The notes under the pieces are model-generated. The model searched no databases, was not told the origin of the DNA, and saw nothing but the letters and a program-made list of their open reading frames with translations. Made by a program: the position numbers and the translations under genes. Below, piece by piece: positions 24,603 to 36,600 of a stretch of DNA of 64,000 nucleotides. This DNA comes from Puccinia triticina (Eukaryota; Basidiomycota; Pucciniomycetes; Pucciniales; Pucciniaceae). The stretch's first letter is position 1, and every line of letters begins with the position of its first letter. The stretch lies in the NCBI RefSeq assembly GCF_026914185.1, contig NC_070562.1, positions 124,001-188,000 on the forward strand, read 5' to 3'.

Positions 24603-27122
24603 CGCTAACAGATTTTATTTGGAGAGTGGTTGAGGAGAGGAGATGCTTGTTGCGAGACACGGAACAAGGACAGAGGCCTGAATTATAAGTGTGATGAAAG
24701 ATCAGGAGCAAGGAGCGTAGACAATGTTCCTGTGATTAAAGCAGAGGGAGGGATACAATGCGGCAGGTTGAGCAGTGGCGAAAAGCTAAGGTTTTTGAGG
24801 TTTTGACGATGGCAGGGAAAGGGTAGGATTAGGTCTGATTTGGTGGGGTTTGGTGAAGTTTTAATCTAGGAGCCGGCTCGAGGGAAAGAGAGAAAGCCGA
24901 AAAGGGAGCAAAGAAGGGTGACTATTTGAGCAAATGGGAAAGATTGTCTGTAAAGGTGGGCGGCAGCCGATCAAACGGTTTGTGCCCGAGAGGTCAGCGG
25001 ACCACGCACTGCTACCGAGCGTCCTTAGTGGGCTTGCGCGAGGGGCCCAGGCCACAGTGAAATCCCGTGGTTTTCGCTGGTGGAAGTCGAGAAATATGCA
25101 CCAGTTGTGAGCTCGAGATGGCAAGATTTGTGGAGTGGTCTGTGTGAAGCTTAGCGGCTTCTGGTCCGGGCAGATTTTGATTGAGTGGATGGTGGCGATT
25201 GATGATGATATGAACTTGAGTATTGGGGGGCAGGTGCACCGTGCCTGGCTGCAAGGGTCCAGAAAGATGCTGATGTCGCGCTAGGAGCCTGAGGTGTCTG
25301 GGGATGTTTCCTTCGACTGGCCGATTGGAACGTGGACCGCGTTAAAGCAGGCCTGGGGCAGCACACAAAGTAGTCTTGGAGCTTTCCTCTCGGGCGGGAG
25401 TCCGCATATGAAGTATCCAACAATTTCCAGCTCGGTGATCGGGCGAAGGGGCTCTTTAGTATGGATCGACGCAACCAATACAGCCCGTAATAGGCAACCG
25501 TCGGGTTTGTTCGCGTCCGATTGCATCGCCCGCGAGTGGTGCTTGTACCACCTTTTCTTGTTGCTTGCAATACTGAGAAACGACCCAGTTCTTGGCTTGG
25601 CCCAACGCCGGAACAGGACTTGGTTGTCCCCAGCAGCATCTCCAGCCACCCGCGATAGGCCGCGCCAGCCAGCCCCCCGCTGGAATTGGCGCAATACAAC
25701 ACTCATGGAATCGTACTTCCTATTCCTAACACATGCCTTTGCATGGAGATGGATAATTCGTCGACATGGCTACACGTGAGAAATACAATGTCGTTTGTTC
25801 ATTCTACTCCTGTTGCCTCACTAGCTTCGGTATGCCTGCCCGTCAGCTGCCGCCCGTCGTTGCGATAAGCTCTTTAATGTAAGTATAGGAGCGGGCCCCA
25901 AGGAAAATTTGTTATATTCTTCTCATGAGGTTCATAGAGATTCCTACGAAAAGCTCTGCGATCGATTGAGGCGTCCTAACCAGTTGCAACTCGACACCCA
26001 GCCCTTGTCTCACTTCCAGTCACACAGAAAGAGCTCCGCAAATTAATCAGCAGTTGAGATGTGCTTTTGGTTATAGTACGACCGAACTGAGTGCCCTGCA
26101 CATTCCTGAATCGCCAAGGAACAGCGCAATCTGGCAAAGCAAAGCATACATCTGCCAATGCATGGATGGGTAGATAGGCACCTATCAGGCGAAAAAAGTT
26201 ACTGGTCGTGAGTGAAACGGACTTAATGGAGAATTTCTTGTCAAATTGCCGCGACCTGGTGACCCTTTTTTACCCATGAGGGCCGAGATGGTAACCAATG
26301 TTTGCTCGAGGGCGATGAACCAGCTCTGGAGTAGAGTCTTTGAATCGTGTATCATTGTTAAATTCCGGACTCCTTGACCGACGGACGCTCTACAGCGCTC
26401 TACAACGCTCCACAACTACTTGGCAATCCAGTCCTCATCGGGTTGCCAAGAACCCGAGAGAATGCCACACACATGAGTTTCGTCGATTGGCGAACAAGTC
26501 GCAAGGAAAGGTGTCGGACGCAGCCTGCTGGCTGTGTTCAACACAGGCTTATATAGCGGTGTTGCCGACGAAAGTTGACCATCACCCACCAACACTTCAA
26601 TATTTACTGCCACTGACCCCTATACACAGTTACTTCCTACTGAGGCTGTCAACCTTCTTATTGATCTTTCGTTTTTACATCACGTTGTCTGTGTCGACAG
26701 TCTGAAATCAACACACAGATTATATTCGCATTCCTTTGAACAACTTCACATTCACTACTCGCCTACCTGTAACCCCGATCGTTTGCGCAACTTCCTTACC
26801 ACCGGATAGCTTATCACAGAAGCATCGCCACCCTCAACAATTATAATTTGCGCTGTGAACTACCTCGGAGTTGATTGCTTCCTTGTAGCCGACTCGGTTT
26901 CGAGGCACCGCCGTCGTCATCATTTCAATTCAAGTCATTCATTATTCCAACTGCCCTTGCCTCTCTAGATACATTGATATAAAGCATTCAAAAGCACGCA
27001 AGTGATTTTGCGAAACCCTGCTGGCATCTAATCCACCACTTATCCTGGTAAGTTCTATCTGGGAATGGGAACGATTTGAATTTCAGGTGGTCATCCTTGT
27101 TTTGTGTTTGCAACCATCAGAT
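24603..27122. other. Divergent upstream region of the cyclin and TDT transporter genes
   Basis: The flanking genes are transcribed away from each other. Reading frames of 140-180 codons overlap on both strands around 25150-25780, but I see no family features, splice pattern or codon signal that would favour one. A 5'-UTR intron of the TDT gene probably lies at 27048-27120 (GTAAGT..CATCAG). Confidence 0.45.
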
Positions 27123-29788
27123 ATGACGGCCGACAATCCCCAAAGCTTAGGCTCGCGGGCCCATCAGCGCATGTCGCGTATTAATCGCCGTATTTCTGTT
27201 CTACCTGTTCCCACTGTCTCCAACTTTTCTAAACGAATCCATGGTATAACCTGGCAAGCATATGTGAGTCAAAATATACGCCTTCTGTCTATGTATGCAT
27301 CTATATGTTTGCTTGGAGAAGAGCTGAACAATTTTCTCCCACTTTGCGATAGCCGGTCGGTCTGGGTAAGTTCATGCCGATTTCTCATCGAACTCACCAG
27401 CTGCTGATAATGGTTTGTTTCAGGTACCGCGACCGGATACATTCTACTGGCTAATCTCAAGCCCCATCTGTCTTTCCTCACTCCAATTGAAATCGGACTT
27501 TTTATCCTGAATATCATCGTGTTTTCCCTAACCACCGGATTGCTAGTCGTTCAAGGTATGTTCACCCCGCATGATTGTCTCGAAATTTCGGGGTTGATCC
27601 TTTTCTTTATGGTAGCGGTCCTATATCCCAGGCAGTTCAAAAGGGTAGCGCTCGATCCAAACAAGAACTCCTTTATACCAACCTGCGTACTAGTTTTGTT
27701 GGTTCAATTCACAATTATCTATTTTCTGAAGCGTAATTCTAACATGAGATCTTTTATGTAGTGCAACCATTATCGTTGGAACTGTCAACTATGTAAGCCT
27801 CACACAGATTTTCTCCCCTATTCATCTTGTCACCTCCAGCTAATAATTTGGGTAATAGGGTACGCATTGTTTTGTTCTATAGGTCCATTGGACATTGTTT
27901 CGGGAAAATTTATTTTTTGGTCGTTTTGCGTTGGATTTGACATATTTTATTACCAGGGTACGCAATCTTCTAACCTTCCAAACCTCGAATGGAAGAGCCC
28001 GAACAGTGACTAATGCTACTCTGACCCCCCCCCCCCCCCCTTGACACATATTTTAGTGACCGAGTAGGAATAACGGCCGATGAGCTCATTGTTTTCTTTT
28101 GGATCTATGTGACAGTGGCGATCATGTGTGTATTTGATCTGATATCATTTATCATTATGATCTATGCTTACTATTCCCTTGCAACTTCATCTGAATTTAG
28201 TGTTGCGTTTACTGTTCTGACCATATGGTTTTCTTCGCCGAGAAATCGTAAGTTTAGTATCTGCCATTTTGATAAATCCTTTGATTTGATATGTGATATT
28301 TCTGTCTTAAAACTGAATGATCTTCTGATTATAGCGACCGCTGCTATGACTCCTGGTATGTTGACCTTGGATTATACACCTGAGCTGTTCAATGCGTGTA
28401 ACATTAATCTGAATTCTTGGGGCTCTTTTTCTTCTTACAATCAGCCTGGGCATTCCCTGTGTTCCCATTGCTTTTGACGGGGGTTGTCACTTTTAACGTA
28501 CTTCGTATCGTGCCATTGACGGATCCGAGGGCTGTGTCAATTTTTGTGACTGGTCTGTTCATGTTTGGGGCTGGCGCTTTCATGTGCATCTTTTACTTGG
28601 TCAGTCGCCACCAGAGGAATATCGTAAAAGTGAAGAAAGGCAAATTGCTCAAGTCTATGAGAGTATTAGGCAATCTTCCTCCTCCGGATCATGACGACTG
28701 GGTTTCTGGACGGCCATCAGGTAATTGCATTTTTTTCCTCTCCCAGCAATCGGAGATAGAACCTCATGATTACACAATCCTTATCTTTTATAGGCAAACG
28801 GAGCTTTTATCGCTGCCGGACCACCCGTGCGTCCTTCATTCTGTTCATCGCATTGGAGTTATACTAATTTGGACGGCTCTGTTTATCTTATCTCATACTA
28901 TCATCGATTCTTGCAGGGATTTTCCGGTGAGTGTTGACATTTAACACATATCCGATGATTGTAAGCGACGTAGCTCACATGATGATTGGCTCGTAAACCA
29001 GCCCTCGTACTTTTCAATATGGGCAAAATTGCCTCGAAGCTGTAAGAGACCAGCTCCAAACTTCACATGTTCAAGTGATGAGGCTGACAATTCTATGTTT
29101 CTGTAGTTTCCCGATCCATTCTTTGATATCACCAAACGCTGGCGAAATCGTTTTTGTAAGTTGAAATAATTCTTGGGCTGACATCAATTTGAGCACTGAT
29201 CCTTCGAGGCCGCTTCATCTGTTACCTTATTTTCTTTTCTTTGAAAAGGGTGAGCTCCTCTGTCTTTCGCAGGTGATTTTTTTTTCCAGCGAAGACCAAA
29301 ATTAACTTATTTGATTCTATAGCGGGATGTGTATTTGTGGGAACAATGCTGACAGGCTGTTCCGCGGTTCTTTTCATCATGGCGGCAATCCCCTATTGGA
29401 CAAGACTTCGTCAGTTTTTACTGAGATATGCGTAGATTGTGGTGAAGACTGAGACTCTGTTTTTAATATTTCAGACAAACATCTGAATGAAATTCTTGGA
29501 TGCTGGGCGACTACATTTCCGAATATCGGCCTCATTCTATCGCTCAAGTTCCTTGGAGAAACCTTCGACTCGAACGTTTTCTTCATATTTCAAACGGGGC
29601 TAACAATCATGGTCTTCTCTGTCTACCTGATTGTTTTATTCTTGACGATCCTGGCGATTTGGAAAGGGCTTGTGTTGATGTCCGACGATAAATCCGTTTA
29701 CATGGATAATATTGGGATTTCTGATGAGAAGACCGATTTGGAGAAGGGTGGACACGGTTCCGATCACGAATCGGTCCATAAGCACTAG
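27123..29788 (+). CDS. TDT-family anion transporter (malic acid/sulfite, SSU1-like)
   Basis: Sixteen exons give 475 residues: 27123-27263, 27353-27365, 27424-27555, 27616-27697, 27762-27792, 27883-27896, 28057-28247, 28335-28355, 28445-28701, 28794-28826, 28917-28926, 29002-29041, 29107-29155, 29249-29261, 29323-29409 and 29475-29788. Family marks in order are ITWQAYPVGLGTATGY, FATIIVGTVNY, FFWIYV, AAMTPAWAFPVFPLLLTG, FIAAGPPGFS, LFNMGKIA and WATTFPNIGLILSLKFLGE, as in fungal malate permeases and the sulfite pump SSU1. About ten membrane helices are expected; the tail is charged and His-rich. The substrate cannot be told. The exons at 27883, 28794 and 29249 and the donor at 28702 are the least certain. 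The donor at 28721 looks stronger but shifts the frame. Confidence 0.85.
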
Positions 29789-30765
29789 CTATAAAAGGAA
29801 AAAGAAGAAAGAAACATCAGCCCTCCCGATTACTGCCGCCCGGACACCGCTGCGCGGGCTCTGCACTCTTGGATCCAACTTTCGAAAGGACAAGCCGAAT
29901 GGGAAGTAGAATGGCCTGAGGATGACGAACCGTTCCAGGGGCACTTTTTAACAATAATGTAGATTTTTTCAGCTGGATTAAGTTTTTTTTTTGCTATTGC
30001 TGGTATCACAACAAGAGCTGCGCAAGGACAAGCATCAGGACATTCCTCAACCAATTTGCTCAAGTTACAATGTAGATAGATTTTACAAGGACATGAGATT
30101 CTCGAGGCATAAAGCTATTGAAATCACTATTATTACTAGATTCAACGTCCTGATCATATTGTTGGTCGAAACTTTTTGAATGATTCGAGATTTCAGGAGG
30201 TGCCATGCGAGGTCCTTATAGAGGTCAATCATTTGGCTAGCCAATGATTCTGAATTTCTACGAGTGGGATAAGTTCATACATCAAATAAATCTCTTGCAT
30301 ATTGTCAATCTGCTTTACCGGGTCGACTTGTTGGCAAATGCATCAGGGTTTACATGGAGGGTTGACGATCCTCTTTCTACTGGGAGTGTGAGTCCCCCAT
30401 CCTTGATATTTATAGATAAGCGGCTTGGAGAGCAGGACATGCGATGCATTAATAAAGGCGCAACTCAGACGCAAATGATTGAGTTCTATAAGAACGACAG
30501 CAACAACGAAAAGATCTATATAGCTTGAAAAGGATATTCTTCTGCGGAGTATATATGGCAGCGTGGTGAAAAAAAAAGAAAAAATCAGACATAGCAAATT
30601 ATAGAAAAATCGAAACAAAAGGAAACATCAGATATGGACAGAAAGTTACAAGCCATAAGTCGTTTCTTAACCTAGGTAGTTTGTATGAGCATATATTTAA
30701 AAGCACAAAAACGAGGCTGATAAAATTGATACAGGACGAAGAGATGATGAGATCCACTCTGCTCC
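29789..30765. other. Convergent spacer between the TDT and zinc transporter genes
   Basis: This AT-rich 3' flanking sequence serves both genes. Short reading frames only. Confidence 0.5.
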
Positions 30766-33076
30766 TCACGGCGCGCCAGAATCACCTGCAGTAATTCGGG
30801 ACTGCATGCTCCCAGGGGGGCAGCAAGCTTCCTGGTCACATGTCTCGTCGCATTGTTGCAAACATCCATCCACGTCGATGAACTGTCAAGACATTTGGTC
30901 AATCAATGTCGTCAATAATTAGCCATACGTTGCATAAATAAAAGTAAGAAATCAGGCCACTTGGACTGGCTCATCTTAGAAAAAAATACTTTACATTTGA
31001 AACATTGGTTAGTGGGGCAGAGTTTGGACGCGATCGAGCGGGGGAAGGAACCGTGGAGCTGGTCGACACTGCTCTTAGACTGTTGACTTGCTCCTCGAGA
31101 AGGATCTCGGGTTGGATGGTACTGCGGGAAAAATGAGACATTCAGTTAAGGTGGAGATCCTCGACCTCAAATGTGCTTTACCTGGAGTGAATGCCATAAT
31201 GATGAAGACATTTTCGGATGTGGCGACTAATCGTGACAAAATCGTCTTGGTTTTTGATGAGTACGTGTACCGAGGCGACTAACTTGAGTTCAGATAAGCT
31301 CCAAATGTGAAGTTCTGCAATTGATTGCGGCTCGTCAGTTCTCAGGTGCGGTGACTAACACGTAAGAAGAGGGAGGAATGAACTTACCGTGAACCTGCAA
31401 AACCCCTTTGATGGCCTCGAGTGATTTTTGAACCCTACCAAGGTTCACATGGGAAGGGGTCCCTTGCAACAAAATCAAACTTGCAGATCTCACTGCGCAA
31501 TGAAGGGCAAGTCAATATTACTGATACCGCTATGTTAGAGCGCTGCCAACAAAAGAGAATGGAAGATTGTTTACCCAACGGGAGTGCAGATGTAAAGATG
31601 ATTCCGGTGATCACCAAGCTGATTGCAGGATCAGCGTAAACGATCCACCCGTTCTTTCCAACGTTTCCGTTTTGGTCAATCCTGGGTACCAGCCAAATCA
31701 GCAGCCCTGTCACGATCACACCCACATTACCGAGGGCATCCCCCAAAGCATGCAAGAATATGGCGCGCATGTTCATGTGCGAATGAGAGGAGTGGCCATG
31801 TTGATGAGAAGCCTCGGGATCGGTGGTGGTCTGAGCAGGAGGCATGCTGGGATTGTCAGTCTTGGGAGGAGGCTGGGTGCGCGAGCTCGAATGATGGTGA
31901 CTGAGCTGGTCACGCTGTAATTCAGCGGCTCTAAGGATGTTGTTTCTGGTTTGAGCAGGATGGACACAAATCAAGGATTGGCGCTTGTCGGGTTTGGGTG
32001 AGATGGTACCGGTTGACGAGGAGTCGTAGGATGAGATCGAACTAGAGGAAACTTGTCGGGCCAGTGGGGAAGACGAGGGGGCTGAGGCGGAGAGTAGAAG
32101 TGGGGTATGTTCATCAGCAGATTCGGGCTGGGGGGGTTGTGAATCAAGAGTATCGATGTGTTGGTGCGCCGGGAGTGGGAGATGGTCTGGATGAGAATGA
32201 GAATGAGAGTGTGAATGTCCATGATGTGAATGTCCGCCTCCATGGGCATGGCCATGTTCTGTGGCATGAGTGAATGATGGTCAGTAAAGTTGAACCATTC
32301 AAGTTGATTTTGATGGGTTGGACTTTACCATGAAATAAGAGTAAGCCAACAATGTTAGAGGCCAGACCCAAGGAGCCGACCAGCACGACCAGTGGTGGTT
32401 TTGAGATATCTACAATGGCAATGTCGTTCCAGTTAAGAAAAAGAAAGAGAGAGAGGAATACAGAGAGCTGCTCACTGATCGGATCAAAGACCCTTTGGAT
32501 AGCTTCGAGGAAGATCGAGAAACACAGTGCCAGCAGGAATACACCATTGATCAGGGCACCTGAGGTTGGGATGGGAATAGATCAGTTATCGAGGTTAGGA
32601 TCCATCTGAACCGAATTGGGGGCACTTACCGAGTACCTCTGCACGTTGCCAACCGTAAGAATATTCGTGACTCCTCTTCGAGTTCCCGGCCAGTTTGATG
32701 GCATAGAGTGCAACCAATAGCGAACAGACTGGATTGAATAATTAGTCAGTTGAGAGTCTTAAGGCGTGAATTCAAGGCCTACGAACCATCGTTGAGCATC
32801 TGCGAGAGTGGCAAAAGAGTTGGTTGGTTCATCAGCAAAATTATTCGAGTACCTATTGAGAAGAAAAGGAAGGCTGACATGAAAGCTGTCGGCAACAAGC
32901 GCCAAGCTCCCGACGGAGTAGCCGACTGAAAGAAACATCGCAGTCAGCCTGTCTGATAGAAGATAAGCCCAAATTTGGAAGAAGGCGGACTCACCGATGA
33001 GTTCGAGGAAGAAGAAGGCAGTATCGATGAGAAGTAGGATCTTGATCCTCAGCGATCTGGATGAATCGAGTCCCAT
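30766..33076 (-). CDS. ZRC1: CDF-family zinc transporter, ZRC1/COT1-like
   Basis: The protein is expected to move Zn2+ (possibly Co2+) from cytosol into the vacuole by proton antiport. Eleven exons on the minus strand give 523 residues: 33076-32995, 32925-32879, 32799-32787, 32728-32630, 32559-32476, 32409-32329, 32258-31575, 31492-31388, 31314-31182, 31121-30995 and 30882-30766. Metal-site pairs are His43/Asp47 (DSFHMLND, helix 2; Met44-Asp47 fall on a 13-nt exon) and His305/Asp309 (HALGD, helix 5). A long loop between helices 4 and 5 starts with a run of HGH/HSH repeats and is about 160 residues long. The cytosolic C-terminal domain has LHIWSLSELKLVASVHV. The tail ends in a Cys-rich segment (CLQQCDETCDQEACC) like those of fungal Zrc1 relatives. 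Confidence 0.95.
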
Positions 33077-33775
33077 CGCAGCGTCGGGCGAGAATTTTCT
33101 GTTCGCCGGCCGTCGTTAGGATTGAAGAATCGGGGTTGGATATATGTATGCGCTTGAGGTGGAAGCCGGCAGGAAGTTGGTTGAGGACTGCTTTCTCCCA
33201 AAATGTTTGACTGCAAGTCCTTGCACTTATGCTTACATAATCTGTAAATATGTAATATGGATACATGTATGTGGTTGAATGCATACATAAAAAGAGCCAT
33301 GTGTAAATACATATTCATACCAACCCTCCTTCGCCAAAACTGAAAACCCTGAGACCTCCTGATCCCCAGAAAACATCCACTTTCCTGGCTGGACAGCAAA
33401 CAGAAATTTTCCAGGTCCAGCTTCAGCCTCCGCTGTCCACCACATAGCCCGGCCCGGCTACTTTCACCCAGTGTGGAACTTCTTGCGGCAGCAAGACAAA
33501 CTTGAATGGAACTTCTCACAGAAGTAAGGTGAGCCTAGTGGGCATTGGTCATACTCATGAATGGCTGCACTGAAAAAATGTACCATTATTAAGGTGCTTG
33601 GAGGGCTTCCCTCTAAGGTTCACAATTGAAATTTACAAAACTTTTGGACACATTTTAAGGTGAGGCTTGGAAAAACAACTCCAAAATATTGGGAAAACAG
33701 CTCCAATTATCAACCAGCTCTGGACGTTGGCCTAGCCCCTTTTTGAGCAGTTGTTCTCCTACAACAATGGGCCTT
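33077..33775. other. Upstream region of the zinc transporter gene
   Basis: This should hold the promoter of the minus-strand transporter. No other gene is recognised. Confidence 0.45.
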
Positions 33776-34384
33776 TACTATACAGGTAGGGAGTTGAAAA
33801 ATTGACTCCCAAAAATTAATAAATCAACTCCCAAATGTTGCAGACGTCCCAAAGAGCGCAGTTTGACGTCCACCTTGGTTTGCCAGGACCCCAAATAGAT
33901 CCAGGATTTTTTTAGGAGTTGGAAAATTAATTCTGCTATCCAGAATGGGAGTTGGGATTTTAAGTTAACAAAAAGTGCCAAATAATAAAGAAAAAAATAT
34001 ACCTCCTCACTGGGGCGCCCAAAGCCCCCCAAAATTTTACAGCAGTCAGAAAGTTCTCTTAAGAGCACATGGTGAACTGCACGACATTAGCACACCCCAG
34101 GAAATGGGTGTGCTACTGTGGGGGATTTCCTACTAAGGAAATCTGCCAAAGCATTAGCTATGGTGCCTCAAAGCCCCCAAAAATTTTGCAGTGTGCAGAA
34201 AGACCTCTGAACAACACCTTGTGAGCTTCTTGGCAGTAGCATACCCCAGGAAAGCTACAGTGCTGCAAAGTGCACCAAATTTTGAATAATTCAAATACTC
34301 TGTACCCAAATAGCTAGCTGAAATGCATTAACCCACCAACAGATATAATTCTGGGGCAGCTGGGGCTTTTGGTCATATCTACTA

Positions 34385-34870
34385 CTAATTGCCTTCGCCA
34401 CAGTTATTGTCCCTCCGCCACAGTTATTAGTCCCTCTAGTGCCAGTTAATAGTGCCTCCGCCACAGTTATTAGTCCCTCTGAAACAGTTATTAGTCCCCC
34501 TGCCACACTTATCAGTTCCCCGCCACAGTTATTAGTCCCTCCAGCAGCTATTAGTCCCTCCGCCTATTAACTGTGGTACATGGACTAATAACTGCGGTGG
34601 ATGGACTACTAAATGTGGTGGATGGACTATTAACTGTGGTGGAGGGACTGAAAACTGTGGAAGAGGGACTAATAACTGTGGTTGAGGGACTAATAGCTGT
34701 GGCAGAGGTAATAATAACTGTGGTTGAGGGACTAATAACTGTGGCAGAGGGACTAATAACTGTGGCAGAGGGACTAATAAATGTGGCGGGCTAATAACTG
34801 TGGCAGAGGGAATAATAACTGTGGGGGAGGCACAATCAACTGTGGCAGAAGCAATTAGTGAAAAACTCCA
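34385..34870. repeat. About 21-bp repeat array in two opposed blocks
   Basis: Units like GCCACAGTTATTAGTCCCTC are repeated at 34390-34560, then the complement (GAGGGACTAATAACTGTGG) is repeated at 34570-34830. The two blocks could fold into one long imperfect hairpin. The bidirectional periodic reading frames here are artefacts of the repeat. Confidence 0.9.
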
Positions 34871-34874
34871 AAGA

Positions 34875-35960
34875 CACCAGGGGAGATATGTTCCCACTCC
34901 CCAGGGAGTTCCAGAGCTGAATTTGATGTGAGTTTTGGTTGGATGTGAGCCTGATGTGCATCAGTAACTCATCCCTAAATGAATTGAAGTGGATGCAGAA
35001 GTGAGTCAAAAGTCAGTCAGAATTGATGTGGGAGTCAACACAATGTTGTGTAGAATTCTTTTGTTTTCTAGGTACAACTAGAGGAAAAAATATGATGAAA
35101 TGATATTTCACCCAAGTCCAACTCATCAATTGCTCCTGTTTAATGATGTCAAAGGATAGGAAAGCAAAATTGCCATTCTTGAATGTAATTCCTGTAAAAA
35201 AATGAGTTTCTTGTAATTCACATTATATGCCCTCATGTACAAAATTAAAGTAAAAGTCAACTTGGTATTATTGGATTTAGAATTTTGGAATGTGGTAATG
35301 TTGCAGTAAAATTAGTGAAACCCATTTTCTTGGAAATTCTGTAATTAATTTGAATTTGGCTAAAAAAATGGTGAAAAACTATTGTATTGGGGTGAAAGTC
35401 TGAGGTAAGTCAAGGTTGGATTGCAGTGCTACCCCAGTTTGGCCACATATCCTGGCCTCTTCACAAAAATGATTGTTGTTGTTTTTTTGCTTTTCAAAAT
35501 CCACATGTGCACATGCAAGTGAACTTTTTTGCACTTTGCTAATAGTCACCCTAATGTACGCGCGTACATTGAGGTGTAAATATCACAGGATGGGCCTTTC
35601 ACAGCCACATGAAAAGTAAAAACTTTGTGTTGAGACACCAATTGTCCCCCTGATGTACGCAAGTACATGAGGGGGACAATATGACATACTGCGCCTTTCA
35701 CATCCCCATGAAAAGGACACACTGGTCATGGAGCCAAGAAAGGCCTATATTTTGGATGAGTTCTGGATGAATTCCAGATGAGTGGATTATTCCTTGGCAT
35801 GTTATGGTTTATTTCAGGATGATTTCCAACTGATTTCAAGCTGACTTCCAGTCTTGTTCATCCCTATTCAATATTTCTTTACCAAAGGCCTCCAGCACAG
35901 TTATGGAAAAAAGTTACAGTAAGGCACTCCCTGGGGAGTGGGAACATATCTCCCCTGGTG
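34875..35960. mobile_element. CACTA-like non-autonomous TIR element
   Basis: Bases 34875-34908 and 35927-35960 are perfect 34-bp inverted repeats starting CACCAGGGG. AGA flanks both sides (34872-34874 and 35961-35963), a 3-bp target duplication. CACTA/CACCA ends with a 3-bp duplication are the mark of the EnSpm/CACTA superfamily. The 1.1-kb interior has no transposase. It includes two palindromes around GTACGCGCGTAC (about 35567) and GTACGCAAGTAC (about 35655). Confidence 0.75.
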
Positions 35961-36251
35961 AGAACTAAGAGATTTTATTTTAATCAGACTGTGTAACTAG
36001 AAGTATGTACAATAGTTTTATGGAAGAAAATAAAGCTGAAGAATGAGGAAATATACCTAAGAGAAGGAATAGGGATGCTCTCTACTAGTTAAGATAAAGT
36101 ATAAGAAAAGGAAACAGTCCTGTTTCGGACCTGCAAGACAGAGAGTGATATTGTGGTGTTAGCTCTTTCTCCCAGCTTGATTCCTCTCTTTTGTTTCTCT
36201 CTAAGCATTTGGTCTTAATCGGTGTAGTCTTTTGACCTGTGATATCCCTCA

Positions 36252-36600
36252 CTAAGCGTCGTCGAAATTGGGAAGCAGTTGAGCAATGTTGTCTGCTTCA
36301 AGACATAGTTGCATCAGCTGCTGCCTTTGGTTTGCGCTTAGCCTTATAACGCGGCACACTTACCAATAGGTTTTCCAACTCTTTGAGTGGTTATATTGGT
36401 GCAGACGGTCTGATTGCCTTTGACTATTTCGTCTAGGAAGAAACAAGGTAGTGCGTTAGCTTCTATCTGTCTAACTTTGTCTTGGGAACTCAGCCGCTTA
36501 CCTTTGGCGCTGGCTGAGGTTCTTTTGACCAGCGGTTTTTGTCCGGGATTTTCCACGTGCCTGATCTTGCTGGCGGATGTCGGATCTGCTTACATCAACA
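36252..36600 (-). pseudogene. Unidentified gene fragment carried by the composite element
   Basis: On the minus strand a frame with protein-like composition (..KRLSSQDKVRQIEANALP..) lies at about 36600-36368. A second open segment ending LLPNFDDA and a stop codon lies at about 36340-36252. A GTAAGT donor is positioned between them. No full gene is present and I do not recognise the family. It may be a captured host fragment, as seen in Pack-MULEs. Confidence 0.35.

Noticed and set aside
25151..25779. Overlapping frames of 141-183 codons on both strands between the cyclin and TDT genes
   Set aside because: Neither strand shows a family motif, splice continuity or a preferred composition; they are probably chance frames in the divergent promoter region.
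34385..34870. Possible CRISPR-like array of about 21-bp repeats
   Set aside because: The repeats are contiguous or degenerate, switch orientation, have no unique spacers, and the genome is eukaryotic.
34532..34897. Frame of 121 codons with PQLLVPLPQ repeats on the minus strand
   Set aside because: It is generated by the 21-bp DNA repeat, which gives open frames in both directions.
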